Assembly: GCF_004348985.1 (NCBI RefSeq)
Contig: NZ_SMKW01000005.1
Location: 124,001 to 188,000, forward strand
DNA: 64,000 bases
From: Saccharopolyspora elongata
Lineage (GTDB): Bacteria; Actinomycetota; Actinomycetes; Mycobacteriales; Pseudonocardiaceae
Direction of reading: 5' to 3'
Position 1 is the stretch's first letter, and every line of letters begins with the position of its first letter. The translations under genes were made by a program, and so were the position numbers. The notes under the pieces were generated by a model that was given only the letters and a program-made list of their open reading frames with translations, had not been told where the DNA came from and ran no database searches. Shown here one piece after another: positions 8,774-18,055 of the stretch.

Positions 8774-8819
8774 CTCGTGCGCACTTTGGAGTGCTATGGC
8801 GATCCAAAGTGCTCACGAG
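8774..8819. repeat. Palindromic repeat overlapping the mca 3' end
   Basis: Arms CTCGTGCGCACTTTGGA and TCCAAAGTGCTCACGAG enclose GTGCTATGGCGA. A near-identical copy is at 22745-22788 and related ones at 40333 and 49246. The mca stop codon TAG (8794-8796 on the minus strand) lies inside the loop. Confidence 0.75.
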
Positions 8820-9677
8820 ACCTGGCCTGGAACGTGATCCCGGCGAACAGGTCGTCTTCCGGGAACGTCGTTTCGACCAGGCTGCGGGCCAGGTGGTAGT
8901 CCTCGGTCGGCCACACCTCCCGCTCGACTTCGCGCGGGTGCGCGAAGAACGGGTGGTCAGGGTCCATCTGCGTGGCGTGCGCGAGCGCCGCCCGGTCCCG
9001 GGTCTCGAAGTGCTCCGCGCACCGGATCCGGGTGGTGACGGCCAGGTTCGGCGCGGTGTCCGGCCAGTCGGCGAGCACCGGCGCGACTGCGACTCCAGGC
9101 CGCGCGCCGTCATCGCCTCGTCCAGCGCCTCGAACCACGCCCGGGACAGCGCGGCCTGGTAGTACAGCTTCAGCGGCTGCCACGGTCGTCCGTCGCCGGG
9201 GTAGCGCGCCGGGTCGGCGGCGGCCTCGAAGGCGGCGGCGGTCACCTCGTGTGTCCTGATGTGATCGGGATGCGGGTAGCCGCCGGTCTCGTCGTAGGTG
9301 ATGACCACGTGCGGCCGGAACTCGCGGATCGCGGCGACCAGCGGCCGGGCCGCGACGTCGAGCGGCTGGACGGCGAAGCAGTCGTCCGGCAGCGGCTCGC
9401 CGTCGGCGGGAAGCCCGGAGTCGACGAACCCGAGGAACCGCTGCCGCACGCCGAGGATCTCCGCGGCGGCGGCCATCTCCCGCTTGCGGATCTGGGCCAG
9501 GTCCGCCCGCACCTCGGGGCGGTCCAGCCGCTTGTTGAGCACGTCGCCGCGCTCCCCGCCGGTGCAGGTCACGACCAGCACTTCCGCTCTTGCGGCCGCG
9601 TAGCGGGCCAGGGTGGCGGCGCCCTTGCTGGATTCGTCGTCGGGGTGGGCGTGCACGCTCATCAGGCGCAAGGTCAT
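8794..9677 (-). CDS. mca: Mycothiol S-conjugate amidase, interrupted by a 1-nt deletion
   Basis: PIG-L-type zinc amidase that releases GlcN-Ins and an N-acetylcysteine conjugate from mycothiol S-conjugates. The metal motif HAHPDDE is at residues 9-15 and GGYPHPDH follows mid-protein. The frame breaks near 9089: after GLES the sequence must gain one base to continue as [12 protein letters not shown] and on through [14 protein letters not shown] and EDDLFAGI, which are diagnostic of Mca. Total length (884 nt plus one) fits the family, about 294 residues. The last residues after DDLFAGI come from a palindromic repeat. A missing C in a CC pair would explain the break, so an assembly error is likely. 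Confidence 0.85.
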
Positions 9678-11083
9678 TTCGGCTCCTTCTTCGCGGCGGG
9701 CAGCAGGAATGCGGGGACCAGGCTCAACGCGGTGATGCCGAACGCCCACCAGAAGGTGTCGCCGAACGCGGCCGCCGGTTCCGGCGCCGACGAGCCCTGC
9801 AGCACCACCACCAGCAGTGCGGTGCCCAGCGATCCGCCGATCCGGTTGAGCACGTTCAACGCGCTGGCCGCGCGGGGAACCTCGTGCCGCTGCACGCTCC
9901 GGTAGACCGCGGCCATGCCGGGGGCCATCGTCATGCCCATGCCGATCCCGCGCAGCAGCAGGGAAGCGGTCAGCAACCAGCCCGGCGGCTGGGCGGCGAG
10001 CTGGGTGAACGACACCGTTCCGACCAGGGCCACGAGGATGCCGGTGACCAGCAGCGGTCGCGATCCGATCCGGTCGGAGAGCCGCCCGGCCGCGAACGTG
10101 GTGATCGCGGTGCCCAGCGCTTGCGGCGCGAGCAGCAGCCCGGCGGCGAGCGGGCCGACGTGCTGGACCTGTTGGTAGTAAAGCGGAATCAGCAGCATCG
10201 AGCTGTAGAGCGAGGCGCCGAGCAGGAACGAATTGCCGGTGGCGGCGGCGAATCCCCGGCGCGCGAACAGGCGCAGGTCGATCAGCGGCGTGCCCCGGCC
10301 CCGCAGTGCGTGCACGCCGTAGCCGATCAGCAAAGCCGCGCCTGCGGCCGGCGAAGCAACCGTCCACATTGAACCGAAACCGCCGGAAGCTCCGGCCGCG
10401 GTGAACCCGTACACCACGGCGGCCAGCCCGGGCGAGAGCAGCAGCAGGCCGACGGCGTCCAGCCGGTTGCCGCTCGCGGTGCCCGGCTCGGACGGCAGCA
10501 CCCGCACCGCGAGCCACAGCGTGACGAGCCCGATCGGCAGGTTGATCAGGAACATCCAGCGCCAGTCCAGGCTCTGCACGATCGCGCCGCCGAGGATCGG
10601 GCCGACCACCGGCGCGAGCATCACCGGGATCGACGTCACGCCCATGACGCGGCCGATCTTGGACCCGGCGGCCTGGGCGACCATCGACTGGCCGATCGGC
10701 TGCATCATCCCACCGCCGATGCCCTGCAGGACGCGGAACGCGACCAGCGCCGGGGTCGACCAGGCGATGCCGCAGAGCGCGGACCCGCCGACGAACAGGG
10801 CCACCGAGACCAGCCACATCCGCTTGGCGCCGAACCGCTCGGACGCCCAGCCGGAGATCGGCATCACCAGCGACACGGCCAGCAGGTATCCGGTCGTCAC
10901 CCACTGGATCGTGCTCAGTGGGCTGCGCAGCTCGGCGGCGATCGCGTCGATCCCGACGTTGACGATCGTGGCGTCCAGCCCGCCCAGCACCGCGCCGAGC
11001 AGCAGGACTCCGGCCATCCGCCACAGCTGGGCTGGAACCTCGTCATCCGATCGCGCCGCCGGGGCGGCCTTCGCAACCGTCAT
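9674..11083 (-). CDS. MFS drug/proton antiporter, DHA2 (EmrB/QacA) type
   Basis: Polytopic membrane pump of 469 residues. Hallmarks are the first-helix motif [15 protein letters not shown], motif A as [12 protein letters not shown], and antiporter motif C as [17 protein letters not shown]. Start ATG 11083 is chosen over ATG 11098 because AGGAGG sits four to five bases before it. The gene is divergent from a TetR regulator across a strong inverted repeat (11125-11163), so it is very probably repressed by that protein and induced by the exported compound. Its stop overlaps the mca start (ATGA), coupling an efflux pump to detoxification by mycothiol. Confidence 0.92.
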   Translation of the reverse strand: MTVAKAAPAARSDDEVPAQLWRMAGVLLLGAVLGGLDATIVNVGIDAIAAELRSPLSTIQWVTTGYLLAVSLVMPISGWASERFGAKRMWLVSVALFVGGSALCGIAWSTPALVAFRVLQGIGGGMMQPIGQSMVAQAAGSKIGRVMGVTSIPVMLAPVVGPILGGAIVQSLDWRWMFLINLPIGLVTLWLAVRVLPSEPGTASGNRLDAVGLLLLSPGLAAVVYGFTAAGASGGFGSMWTVASPAAGAALLIGYGVHALRGRGTPLIDLRLFARRGFAAATGNSFLLGASLYSSMLLIPLYYQQVQHVGPLAAGLLLAPQALGTAITTFAAGRLSDRIGSRPLLVTGILVALVGTVSFTQLAAQPPGWLLTASLLLRGIGMGMTMAPGMAAVYRSVQRHEVPRAASALNVLNRIGGSLGTALLVVVLQGSSAPEPAAAFGDTFWWAFGITALSLVPAFLLPAAKKEPK

Positions 11084-11124
11084 CGCACCTCCTCGCATCG
11101 AGAGGCCAACTTAGGTTGGACCAA

Positions 11125-11163
11125 TAATTAGGTCAAGCATATTATTTGGGCGTGACCTAATTA
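11125..11163. promoter_or_regulatory. Operator between MFS pump and TetR gene
   Basis: TAATTAGGTCA (11125-11135) and TGACCTAATTA (11153-11163) form a perfect inverted repeat 28 bp apart centre to centre. The stretch is strikingly AT-rich for this genome. A partial half-site (TTAGGTTGGACC) lies at 11111. It is the natural binding site for the adjacent TetR protein. Confidence 0.7.
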
Positions 11164-11182
11164 GACGACTAGGCTGGCGGGC

Positions 11183-11326
11183 ATGAGTAGCCCTGTGTCA
11201 ACCTCAGTCCTCCTCAACCGCACCCCAGGGGACCGTGACGCAAACCAGCCACGAGAAACCACGCAACGGGAGATTGGGCTGAACGCAACCACCACTGTGG
11301 ATCGCGGAGAGGCGGACCAGTCATGA
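11183..11326 (+). CDS. Possible 47-residue leader ORF ahead of the TetR gene
   Basis: ATG 11183 opens a frame of 47 codons (MSSPVSTSVLLNRTPGDRD...) that ends with TGA overlapping the ATG of the TetR gene (ATGA). No strong ribosome site precedes it and no family is recognised. Lower GC than its neighbours makes codon-based support weak. It may be a translated leader that couples to the regulator, or chance. Confidence 0.3.
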   Translation: MSSPVSTSVLLNRTPGDRDANQPRETTQREIGLNATTTVDRGEADQS

Positions 11327-11925
11327 GCACGGAGGGACTGCGGGAACGGCGCAAGCGGCAGACGAGGCAGGAGATCTCGCACGTCGCGACGCGGCTGTTC
11401 ATCGAGCACGGCTTCGAGAACGTGACGATCGCGCAGGTGGCGACGGCGGCCGGGGTGGCGAAGATGACCGTCACCAACCACTTCCCGCGCAAGGAGGACC
11501 TGCTCCTCGACATGCACGAGGAACTGGTCGCCGGGCCGGCGCAGGCGGTCTTGGAGCGCGAGCCGGGTGAGTCGGCGCCGGCGGCGCTGCGCCGCGCCTA
11601 CTTCGAGGCGCTGGCCCGGCGCGACGCGCTGATCGGCTTCTCCGGGGCGGAGTTCGTCCGCGTGATCAGCGGAAGCCCGACGCTGCAGGCCCGGCTGCGG
11701 GAGATCCACGAGCAGCGGGAACGGGCGCTGACCGACGTGTTGGCGCCGGAACTCGCCGAGTTCACCGCGAAGCTGCTGGCGGCACAGGCCACGACGGTGT
11801 ACCGCGTGCTGCTGGAGGAGATCTTCCGTAGAACGCTCGACGGTGCGGACCACGAGGAGATCGCGGCGGCGATCGAACCCCTCGCCGAGCAGGCCTTCGA
11901 TGGCCTGCAACGAGCCTTCGCGTGA
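11323..11925 (+). CDS. TetR family repressor of the divergent MFS pump
   Basis: Protein of 200 residues with a TetR helix-turn-helix at about 10-56 (QEISHVATRLFIEHGFENVTI, then VAKMTVTNHFPRKEDLL). The C-terminal domain is helical, as expected for ligand binding. A purine-rich GGAGAGGCGG precedes ATG 11323. Position opposite the MFS gene with an intervening palindrome strongly suggests it represses the pump and itself. Confidence 0.9.
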   Translation: MSTEGLRERRKRQTRQEISHVATRLFIEHGFENVTIAQVATAAGVAKMTVTNHFPRKEDLLLDMHEELVAGPAQAVLEREPGESAPAALRRAYFEALARRDALIGFSGAEFVRVISGSPTLQARLREIHEQRERALTDVLAPELAEFTAKLLAAQATTVYRVLLEEIFRRTLDGADHEEIAAAIEPLAEQAFDGLQRAFA

Positions 11926-11951
11926 GCCTTTCGGGTGCTTGTTCTGTGCGG

Positions 11952-12013
11952 CGATTTCGCGCGAAATCGACGTTCCCCACGCCTGAGAGATGGCGATTTC
12001 GCGCGAAATCGCC
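11952..12013. repeat. Two TTTCGCGCGAAA palindromes between convergent genes
   Basis: Copies at 11952-11969 and 11992-12013 share the core CGATTTCGCGCGAAATCG and lie between the convergent TetR gene and tenA-like gene. The same core occurs at 15159, 15221, 15262, 25468 and 25511. Likely hairpin terminators, though paired identical copies are unusual. Confidence 0.7.
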
Positions 12014-12086
12014 ACCCCACACCGCAGGCCCACGCCACTTTCAGGGCAGACCCGGTGGCGACACCGCGCGGGCCCCGATCAGGCCG

Positions 12087-12737
12087 TCACTTCCAGTGGG
12101 CGTTGAAGAAGTCGAGCTCGCAGCGGGTCGCCTGCTGGAACACGCGCAGGCAGCGGGCCCGCTCGCGCTCGTCCAGGTCGGCGCCGATCCGGTCGAGCTC
12201 GCCGCACAACCACCGCACCCAGCCCTGGAAACCGGGGTTATTGTGTAGCGTGATCCACTCCGCGTGCACGAAGTTCTCCGGCAGCGAGGCCGGCGCGCGC
12301 ATCGCCCACTCCAGGTAGGTCCACTCCGCGACGGTCAGCACCGTCAGCACCTCGGCGTAGCTGCCGTTCGCGTTGGCGTCGCTCATCAAGTCCCGGAAGG
12401 CCACCGTCGCCTCGTCCAGCACCGGGCGCACCCGGTCCGCCTCGCCGACGCCCAGCGCGTCGAGCGAGCGCTGGAAGTAGGTGTTCTCCTCGCTGGTGAC
12501 CACGGCGATGCTGCCCGCGATCGCCAGCCGCGACGAGTAGCGATCCGCCTTGGCCAGCGCGGAACCCAGCAGCGCCAGGAAGTCGTCGACGAACTGGTAG
12601 TCCTGCACAAGGTAGGAGCGCATCGACTCGACCGGCACCAGCCCGTCGAAAAGGGCCCCGGTGAACGGGTGCGTGACGACCGCGGTCCAGTCGGGCTCGC
12701 TGCGCTGGCGGAGCCAGTCGGTGAATGTCTCGGTCAC
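12087..12737 (-). CDS. TenA/thiaminase-II-like protein
   Basis: All-helical protein of 216 residues of the TenA/PqqC fold. Typical elements are [10 protein letters not shown], the [12 protein letters not shown] helix, [11 protein letters not shown] and the C-terminal acidic helix [13 protein letters not shown]. TenA enzymes hydrolyse aminopyrimidine products of thiamine for salvage. This member lacks an obvious TenA cysteine in the usual motif, so it may belong to the TenA_E branch, and substrate is uncertain. It is divergent from purC, sharing a 104-bp upstream region. Start ATG 12737 has GAGGA about ten bases upstream. Confidence 0.8.
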   Translation of the reverse strand: MTETFTDWLRQRSEPDWTAVVTHPFTGALFDGLVPVESMRSYLVQDYQFVDDFLALLGSALAKADRYSSRLAIAGSIAVVTSEENTYFQRSLDALGVGEADRVRPVLDEATVAFRDLMSDANANGSYAEVLTVLTVAEWTYLEWAMRAPASLPENFVHAEWITLHNNPGFQGWVRWLCGELDRIGADLDERERARCLRVFQQATRCELDFFNAHWK

Positions 12738-12841
12738 GAAGTCCTCCTGTGCTCGATCGGGGCTGGTCCGGACGGCCCACGCCGGTTCTTACCACCGGCC
12801 CGCGTGCGAGTGCCCTGGCCCCGGTGCGAGACAATCCGCAC

Positions 12842-13735
12842 GTGGTTGCACTCGCCGATTACCCCCAGATCGCGGCCGGCAAGGTTCGCCAGCTGCACGC
12901 CGTGGACGACGAACACCTGCTGCTGGTCGCCTCCGACCGCATCTCGGCGTACGACCACGTGCTCGACACCCCGATCCCCGACAAGGGCCGGGTGCTGACC
13001 GCGATGAGCGTGTTCTGGTTCGAGCTGCTCGCCGACGTGATGCCGAACCACCTGGTCGCCGCCGACGATCCGCGCATCCCCAGCGAGGTGCGCGGTCGCG
13101 CGCTGCTGGTGAAGCGGCTGGAGATGCTGCCGGTGGAGTGCGTGGCGCGCGGCTACCTGACGGGCTCCGGGCTCGCCGACTACCAGCGCACCGGCGCGGT
13201 GTGCGGCGTGCAGCTGCCCGACGGGCTCGTCGAGGCGTCCGAGCTGCCGGAGCCGATTTTCACCCCGGCGACGAAGGCCGAGATCGGCGAGCACGACGAG
13301 AACGTGAGCTTCGAGGCGGTCGCCGCGCAGCTGGGCGCGGAGCGCGCAGCGGAGCTGCGCGACCTGACGCTGCTGGTCTACCGCCGGGCGGCGGAGCACG
13401 CACGCGGTCGCGGCGTGATCCTCGCGGACACCAAGTTCGAGTTCGGCCTGGCCCGCGACGGTTCGCTGGTGCTCGGCGACGAGGTGCTCACGCCCGACTC
13501 GTCGCGGTACTGGCCGGCGGACGGGTACGAGGCGGGCAAGGTGCAGCCGTCGTTCGACAAGCAGTACGTGCGCAACTGGCTGACCTCGCCGACGTCTGGC
13601 TGGGACCGTGCCTCGGACACCCCGCCGCCCCCGCTGCCGGCCGACGTCCTCGACGCCACGCGCGCCCGCTACGTCGAGGCGTACGAGCGGATCACCGGCC
13701 GCTCCTTCGCCGACTGGCTCGCCCCCACGCCGTAA
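12842..13735 (+). CDS. purC: Phosphoribosylaminoimidazole-succinocarboxamide synthase
   Basis: SAICAR synthetase of 297 residues, joining CAIR and aspartate with ATP in de novo purine synthesis. Recognisable blocks are [66 protein letters not shown] and DTKFEFG with [17 protein letters not shown] 12842 (MVALADYP) gives the standard N-terminus; the longer open frame upstream has no homologous content. Produces the substrate of PurB, encoded 5.6 kb upstream. Confidence 0.96.
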   Translation: MVALADYPQIAAGKVRQLHAVDDEHLLLVASDRISAYDHVLDTPIPDKGRVLTAMSVFWFELLADVMPNHLVAADDPRIPSEVRGRALLVKRLEMLPVECVARGYLTGSGLADYQRTGAVCGVQLPDGLVEASELPEPIFTPATKAEIGEHDENVSFEAVAAQLGAERAAELRDLTLLVYRRAAEHARGRGVILADTKFEFGLARDGSLVLGDEVLTPDSSRYWPADGYEAGKVQPSFDKQYVRNWLTSPTSGWDRASDTPPPPLPADVLDATRARYVEAYERITGRSFADWLAPTP

Positions 13736-13908
13736 CCCCGCATCACCCGGGAGGCCCGGTTTCCCCGGTCGGAGTATGCGTCGGCGTGTCGGCGTCGTGC
13801 CGGGGCCTGGCCTGCCGAAAGTGGCGGCGTGGAGGTTCGCCGGATTTGCGCCGGGGCGACACCTGGCCGTCAGGTCGTGGACACCCGGACCAGGCGGAAT
13901 GAGGGACC

Positions 13909-14622
13909 GTGAGCACGCCGCTCGTCGTGTCGTTGTCCGGCCTTGGGCTCCGGGTGCTGGACCAGTGCGCGGAATTCGCCGCGGAACTGGACCGCCGCCA
14001 GGTCCCGCTGTCCCTGCTGATCTCGCCGCGCCCGGATCACCTCGAGGCGCGGAACCCGCAATCCCCGCTGCTGCACTGGGTGGCCGAGCGCCTGACGCGG
14101 CGCGACGCCATCAGCCTGCACGGCTTCGCCCGCCTGTCCCCGGGGCTGCGCGCCCGCCTCGCCCCGGCCGCCCAGCTGCCAGCGCACGAAGCCGGGCTGC
14201 GGCTGGCGGCTGCGTCGGCGGTGCTCGAACAGGTCGGGCTGCGGACGAACAGCTTCATCCCGCCGCGCTGGCTCGCCTCACCCGGCACGGTCACCGCGCT
14301 GCAGCGGCGTGGATTCTCCGTCTGCGCGGACGCGATAGGGGTCCGGGATCTCACGACAGGCCAGGTGCACCGGGCGCGGATCCGGATGCTCGGCCCGGGC
14401 GAGCGTGCGGAGCCGTGGTGGTGCCGGGCGCTGGTGCTGGGCGTCGAGCGGGCGGCGCGCCGCGGGCGACCGGTCCGGCTCGCGATGGACGCCGCCGAGC
14501 TGCGGAAACCGGCCGCGAGGCAGGCGCTCCTGGACGCCGTGGACCTGGCGTTGCACCACGGCGCGCGTCCGGTCACCTATGCCTCGTTCGCCCGCCGTTC
14601 CGCGACGTCGGCCCGCGGATGA
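13909..14622 (+). CDS. DUF2334 (polysaccharide-deacetylase-like) protein
   Basis: Protein of 237 residues starting at GTG 13909 (MSTPLVVSLSGLG). The layout resembles DUF2334, a divergent branch of the NodB-type deacetylase barrel: a strand with LSLLISPRPD, ISLHGFARL (a conserved His) and NSFIPPRWLAS. A full set of metal ligands is not obvious, so activity is uncertain. It stands between purC and a secreted Asp-rich protein. The 173 bp separating it from purC show no gene or clear terminator. Confidence 0.7.
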   Translation: MSTPLVVSLSGLGLRVLDQCAEFAAELDRRQVPLSLLISPRPDHLEARNPQSPLLHWVAERLTRRDAISLHGFARLSPGLRARLAPAAQLPAHEAGLRLAAASAVLEQVGLRTNSFIPPRWLASPGTVTALQRRGFSVCADAIGVRDLTTGQVHRARIRMLGPGERAEPWWCRALVLGVERAARRGRPVRLAMDAAELRKPAARQALLDAVDLALHHGARPVTYASFARRSATSARG

Positions 14623-14713
14623 GAACCCCTTCATTCGACCTTCAGGGTCGCCTCACGGTGGGCGCCCAAGCTGGTTCTCGTCAGGCGAAAGCGGCCAATG
14701 GAGGACGAGGACG

Positions 14714-15121
14714 ATGCGGATTCGGAACACGAAGCGGACCTGGCTCGCGGCGGTGGCGGCGGTAGCGCTGGTGGGCCTCGGCGGAACCGGAGCCGCGCTC
14801 GCCGCGGGCACCGGCACGGTCGAAACCCCGCGGGCGGCGACCCCGGTCGACCAGCCCCCGGTCGCCCAACCGGCCCCGGTCTGCTTCGACGACGACCCGG
14901 ACGACCGGTTCGACGACGACCGCGACGATGTCGACGACCGCTTCGACGACTGCGACGACCGCCTCGACCTGGACGACCGCCTCGACCTGGACGACCGCCT
15001 CGACCTGGACGACCGCCTCGACCTGGACGACCGCTTCGACGACCACGACGACCACCTGGACGACCAGCCCGGCGACCACCACGACATCGCCGACCAGAAC
15101 GACGACCGAGACGACGACTGA
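14714..15121 (+). CDS. Secreted Asp-rich tandem-repeat protein
   Basis: Protein of 135 residues from ATG 14714, preceded by GGAGGACGAGG. A signal peptide (about 1-31: MRIRNTKRTWLAAVAAVALVG and on to ALAAG) leads a Thr/Pro linker. From about residue 56 the protein is dominated by Asp and Arg, with four exact 18-nt repeats (CGCCTCGACCTGGACGAC) encoding RLDLDD, then DDRFDDHDDHLDD. Two Cys (CFDDD and DDCDD) flank the first acidic segment. Charge and repeats suggest extracellular cation binding, but no family is recognised. An antisense frame is open only because of the repeat. Confidence 0.75.
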   Translation: MRIRNTKRTWLAAVAAVALVGLGGTGAALAAGTGTVETPRAATPVDQPPVAQPAPVCFDDDPDDRFDDDRDDVDDRFDDCDDRLDLDDRLDLDDRLDLDDRLDLDDRFDDHDDHLDDQPGDHHDIADQNDDRDDD

Positions 15122-15158
15122 ACCTGAGGCCCGCCACGAGGCGCAACACGCCGGGGGT

Positions 15159-15281
15159 GATTTTGCGCGAAATCGCCGCTCTGGTCGCTCCCGTTGCGGG
15201 GCGCAGCGGTTCTCCGGATGCCGGTTTCGCGCGAAAACGGCGGTCTCACGCGTGGTGGGTGACGGTTTCGCGCGAAAGCGG
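15159..15281. repeat. Three TTTCGCGCGAAA-type palindromes
   Basis: Units at 15159-15174 (one mismatch, TTTTGCGCGAAA), 15221-15240 and 15262-15281 lie between the convergent Asp-rich gene and the metallo-hydrolase gene. The last two read CGGTTTCGCGCGAAA with A or G after, so arms are slightly decayed. They account for most of the 15122-15330 gap. Confidence 0.65.
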
Positions 15282-15330
15282 CGCCTCCTGCGGCGGGCCC
15301 GCCTCGGACGCTCCGGCGTCCGCTGCCGGG

Positions 15331-15966
15331 TCAGACCGAGGTCTGGGTTCCCTTGGCCAGGACTTCGAGGGCCGTGTCCTTCGGGCCGAGCTGTTCGAAC
15401 ATGCGGTAGTGCATGTTCGGGTTCGCCAGCACCGCTTCGTGGATCGGCACCGCAGCTCGCGGCGCCACCGCTCGCAGGAAGTCGACCGCCTCGGAGAGCT
15501 TCAGCCACGGCGCCCCGGTCGGCACGCCGAGCACGTCGATCCGCTGTTCCGGCACGTAGAACGAGTCGCCGGGGTGGTAGAAGGCGCCGTGGTCGACGAC
15601 GTAGCCGATGTTGTCGATCACCGGGATGTCCGGGTGGATCACCGCGTGCGTGCCGCCGACGACGTTGATCGACGCGCCGCCCAGCTCCAGCGACTCGCCG
15701 GGGCGCGCGGTGGTCGCGGCCAAGCCCTTCTCTGCGATCGCGGGCGCCGAGCCCGGGTCGGCCACCAGCCGGGCGTTCGGGTTGGCGGCGAGCAGGGCCG
15801 GGAGCCGGTCGAGGTCGAGGTGGTCGAAGTGCTGGTGCGTGATCAGCACGGCGTCGAGGTCGCGGAGGTCTTCGAAGTCGGCGGAGAACGTGCCGGGGTC
15901 GATCAGCAGCCGCGCCGAGTCGGTCTCGATCAGCACGCACGCGTGTCCGAAGTGGGTGATCTGCAC
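15331..15966 (-). CDS. Metallo-beta-lactamase-fold hydrolase (UlaG-like)
   Basis: Protein of 211 residues of the MBL fold. The metal motif THQHFDHLD (about 40-48) is intact, preceded by LLIDPG and followed by VVGGTHAVIHPDIPV and GAFYHPGDSF, matching the UlaG/YycJ-like small hydrolases. Start GTG 15966 is chosen because TAGGAGGAAACACC lies directly upstream; an open frame to 15999 adds residues without support. Substrate unknown, probably a phosphoester or lactone. A composite palindrome lies upstream at 16075. Confidence 0.85.
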   Translation of the reverse strand: MQITHFGHACVLIETDSARLLIDPGTFSADFEDLRDLDAVLITHQHFDHLDLDRLPALLAANPNARLVADPGSAPAIAEKGLAATTARPGESLELGGASINVVGGTHAVIHPDIPVIDNIGYVVDHGAFYHPGDSFYVPEQRIDVLGVPTGAPWLKLSEAVDFLRAVAPRAAVPIHEAVLANPNMHYRMFEQLGPKDTALEVLAKGTQTSV

Positions 15967-16074
15967 GGTGTTTCCTCCTAGATGAGCGAGCAGGTCCACT
16001 CTTCCACGCTCGACCTACCTCGGAAGGAAGGCCGTCGACCCACCTCCCACGTCGACTCCCCACCCCCGGTGGAC

Positions 16075-16190
16075 CGCAATTTCAATGGAAATCGGACCTT
16101 CGATTTCCATTGAAATTGCGGGAGTTGTCCACAGCCGTCGGCGTGTCGGAGTGCGACACGCCGATGATGCGCAGTTTCAATTGAAACTGC
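16075..16190. repeat. Composite palindromic repeat, copy A
   Basis: Three inverted repeats in series: CGCAATTTCAATGGAAATC with its mirror arm (16075-16120); CGGCGTGTCG / CGACACGCCG (16139-16163); GCAGTTTCAATTGAAACTGC (16171-16190). A GTTGTCCACAG linker joins the first two. The same module order recurs at 29076 and, inverted, at 34830. It lies between the epimerase 3' end and the metallo-hydrolase start. Confidence 0.85.
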
Positions 16191-16249
16191 ACCGGGATCA
16201 TCACGTCTGAACCTGCGGTGAGGTGACGACGTCTGGCACGGTGCCGAGA

Positions 16250-17240
16250 TCACCGGGTCTGGTGAGGGAGGGTGGCGAGGAGTTCGGCTTCTTCCTCCGG
16301 GGTGAGCCCCGCTCGACGCTCTCGGTCCAGGCCCAGCGAGCGCTCGGTCTCCAGCGCCGCCGACACCGTCTCGGCGAGCGGCCGGATGCGCAGGCCCGCG
16401 TCCAGGCTGGGGCGCGCGTTGCGCGCGGCGATGCCCTGGTGGCTTTCCGGCAGCCAGAACGGCAGCGACTTCGGGCCTGCCCAGGGCTGCACCCCCGCCT
16501 CGGTCAGGTCTTCCGGCGCAACGGCCACGAGTTCGGTGCCCGGCGGCGCGACCAGCTCGGCGATCTGCGCCAGCAGCTCGTTGAGCGGCGTGGTCGGGCT
16601 CGTGCCGTCGAAGGTGCCGGTGAGGCCCTGCTCCCCGGCGTCCACGATCCACGCCGCTAGGTCGCGCACGTCGGCGTGCTGGGTCGGGTGGCCGGCGTCC
16701 GGCACGAGCACGCGACCGCCGCGCGCCATCCGCGCCGGCCAGTAGCCGAACCGGTCCGAGGGGTCGTTCGGCCCGGTGATCAGGCCTGGGCGCAGCACGA
16801 AGGCCCGGTCGCCGACCGCGGCGCGCACCGCGTTTCTCGCAGGCCACCTTGATCCCGCCGTAGGACTCGGACGTGCTCACGTCGTCGGAGTCGGTGATCG
16901 GCTCCAGCAGTTCGGCGTCGGTGCTCAGGCCGTGCGTCTCGTTGTCGGCGTAGACGTTGATGGTGGACACGAACGTCCAGTGCCCGGCCGTCGCGCCCAG
17001 GACGTCGAGGGCGTCCCGCACCCACCGGTAGTTCCGCGCCACGTCGACCACGGCGTCGAACCGTTCCCCGGCGAGCGAGCCGAGGCCCTGCTCCCGGTCC
17101 GCCACCACCAGCTTCGCGCCGTCGGGGATGTCGCCGCTCGTGCCGCGCACCGCGCAGACGACGTCGTGCCCCCGCCGGAGAGCCTCGGCCGCCACCGCCT
17201 GCCCGAGGAAAACCGTTCCGCCCAGAACCAGGATCCGCAT
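16250..17240 (-). CDS. NAD-dependent epimerase/dehydratase, broken by a 1-nt insertion
   Basis: SDR-type nucleotide-sugar epimerase-like protein, about 329 residues once repaired. The Rossmann motif LVLGGTVFLGQAV opens the protein, with the tyrosine-lysine pair in SESYGGIKVACE. There the frame fails: AAA at 16833-16835 should be AA, giving CENAVRAAVGDRAFVLRPGLI and then a normal C-terminal half to LATLPHQTR. Total length of 991 nt is one more than a multiple of three, as expected. A homopolymer error is the simplest explanation. ATG 17240 is the start; pathway unknown. Confidence 0.82.
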
Positions 17241-17322
17241 ATCGGCACCCTGCCCCGGCCGGCTAGGGCACCGCGACGGTTCTCGCTGCGGGTGAACGGG
17301 TTTATGCGATCAGCTGAATCCC

Positions 17323-17349
17323 GAGAGGGGCGTCCCCGACGCCCCTCTC
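17323..17349. terminator. Hairpin terminator downstream of the secreted protein gene
   Basis: GAGAGGGGCGTC (17323-17334) pairs perfectly with GACGCCCCTCTC (17338-17349) around a CCC loop. It follows the minus-strand secreted-protein gene (ends 17388) and precedes the epimerase gene start. Confidence 0.75.
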
Positions 17350-17387
17350 ATCGAGCGGTCACTTCGTGACGGTGATCTTCCGACTTG

Positions 17388-17792
17388 TCACTTCGTGACG
17401 GTGATCTTCATTGTCGGACCCGCGCCGCCGCCGATGCGGGTGTGCACGATGTACTCGCCGGGTGCGACGTCGGCGATGGTGGCCACCGCCTCGGCGTTGC
17501 CGTCGCGGTCGTTCACGACCTGGGCCAGGCCCTCGTCCGCGCCGAACGGGTGCTCCCCGTTGCGCACGAACGCCGCCGACGAGATCCAGTTGACGCCTTC
17601 GGCGCCGTGCTCCAGCCGCAGGACCAGCGTGTTGCCCGCCCGGACCTGCGACTTGTCGGCGGTCAGCAGTGCGTCCTCGGCCGCTGCCACGGCCGCCGGG
17701 CCGGGGCTCGGCGCTGCCGTCGCCGGCACGGTGGTGGTCAGCGCGAGGCCGGCGAGCAGGCCGGCCGCCATCAGCGTCTTGATTGTGCGCAT
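17388..17792 (-). CDS. Secreted protein of unknown function
   Basis: Protein of 134 residues with a clear signal peptide (MRTIKTLMAAGLLAGLALTT, cleavage near ATAAP). The mature domain is strand-rich (RAGNTLVLRLEHGAEGVNWISS, AEAVATIADVAPGEYIVHTRI) and looks like a small beta-sandwich; no named family is recognised. The 3' end is partly duplicated: a 22-nt block at 17386-17407 recurs at 17358-17379, so KITVTK would be repeated if the frame continued. Divergent from purS. Confidence 0.75.
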   Translation of the reverse strand: MRTIKTLMAAGLLAGLALTTTVPATAAPSPGPAAVAAAEDALLTADKSQVRAGNTLVLRLEHGAEGVNWISSAAFVRNGEHPFGADEGLAQVVNDRDGNAEAVATIADVAPGEYIVHTRIGGGAGPTMKITVTK

Positions 17793-18055
17793 CGGTGTGC
17801 GTTCCCCCTAGGTAACTGCAAGCGGGGCCCGGGTTTTCGGTGCCCCGGTCGTAATAGACGGCCAACCGGCCCAAAGGTTTAGACAACGTGGAAAAATGTG
17901 GCGCAAGACACATAGTGGGAAGGGTGTCGTGAGCCACGCCGCACCTCCGGCCCCTACCCGGCAGGGTGAACGCCCAGCTCAGTTACCCTTTGGCGGTACT
18001 GCTGGCCATCCGCCGGGGTCCCGGCGGATCTGCACGGAAACCGGGAGCAGCACCC

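Noticed and set aside
14631..16063. Long minus-strand open frames across the Asp-rich gene (for example VQVEAVVQVE repeats)
   Set aside because: The open frame is a by-product of the 18-nt repeat and high GC; it has no ribosome site, start context or recognisable protein content, whereas the plus strand has a signal peptide and strong SD.
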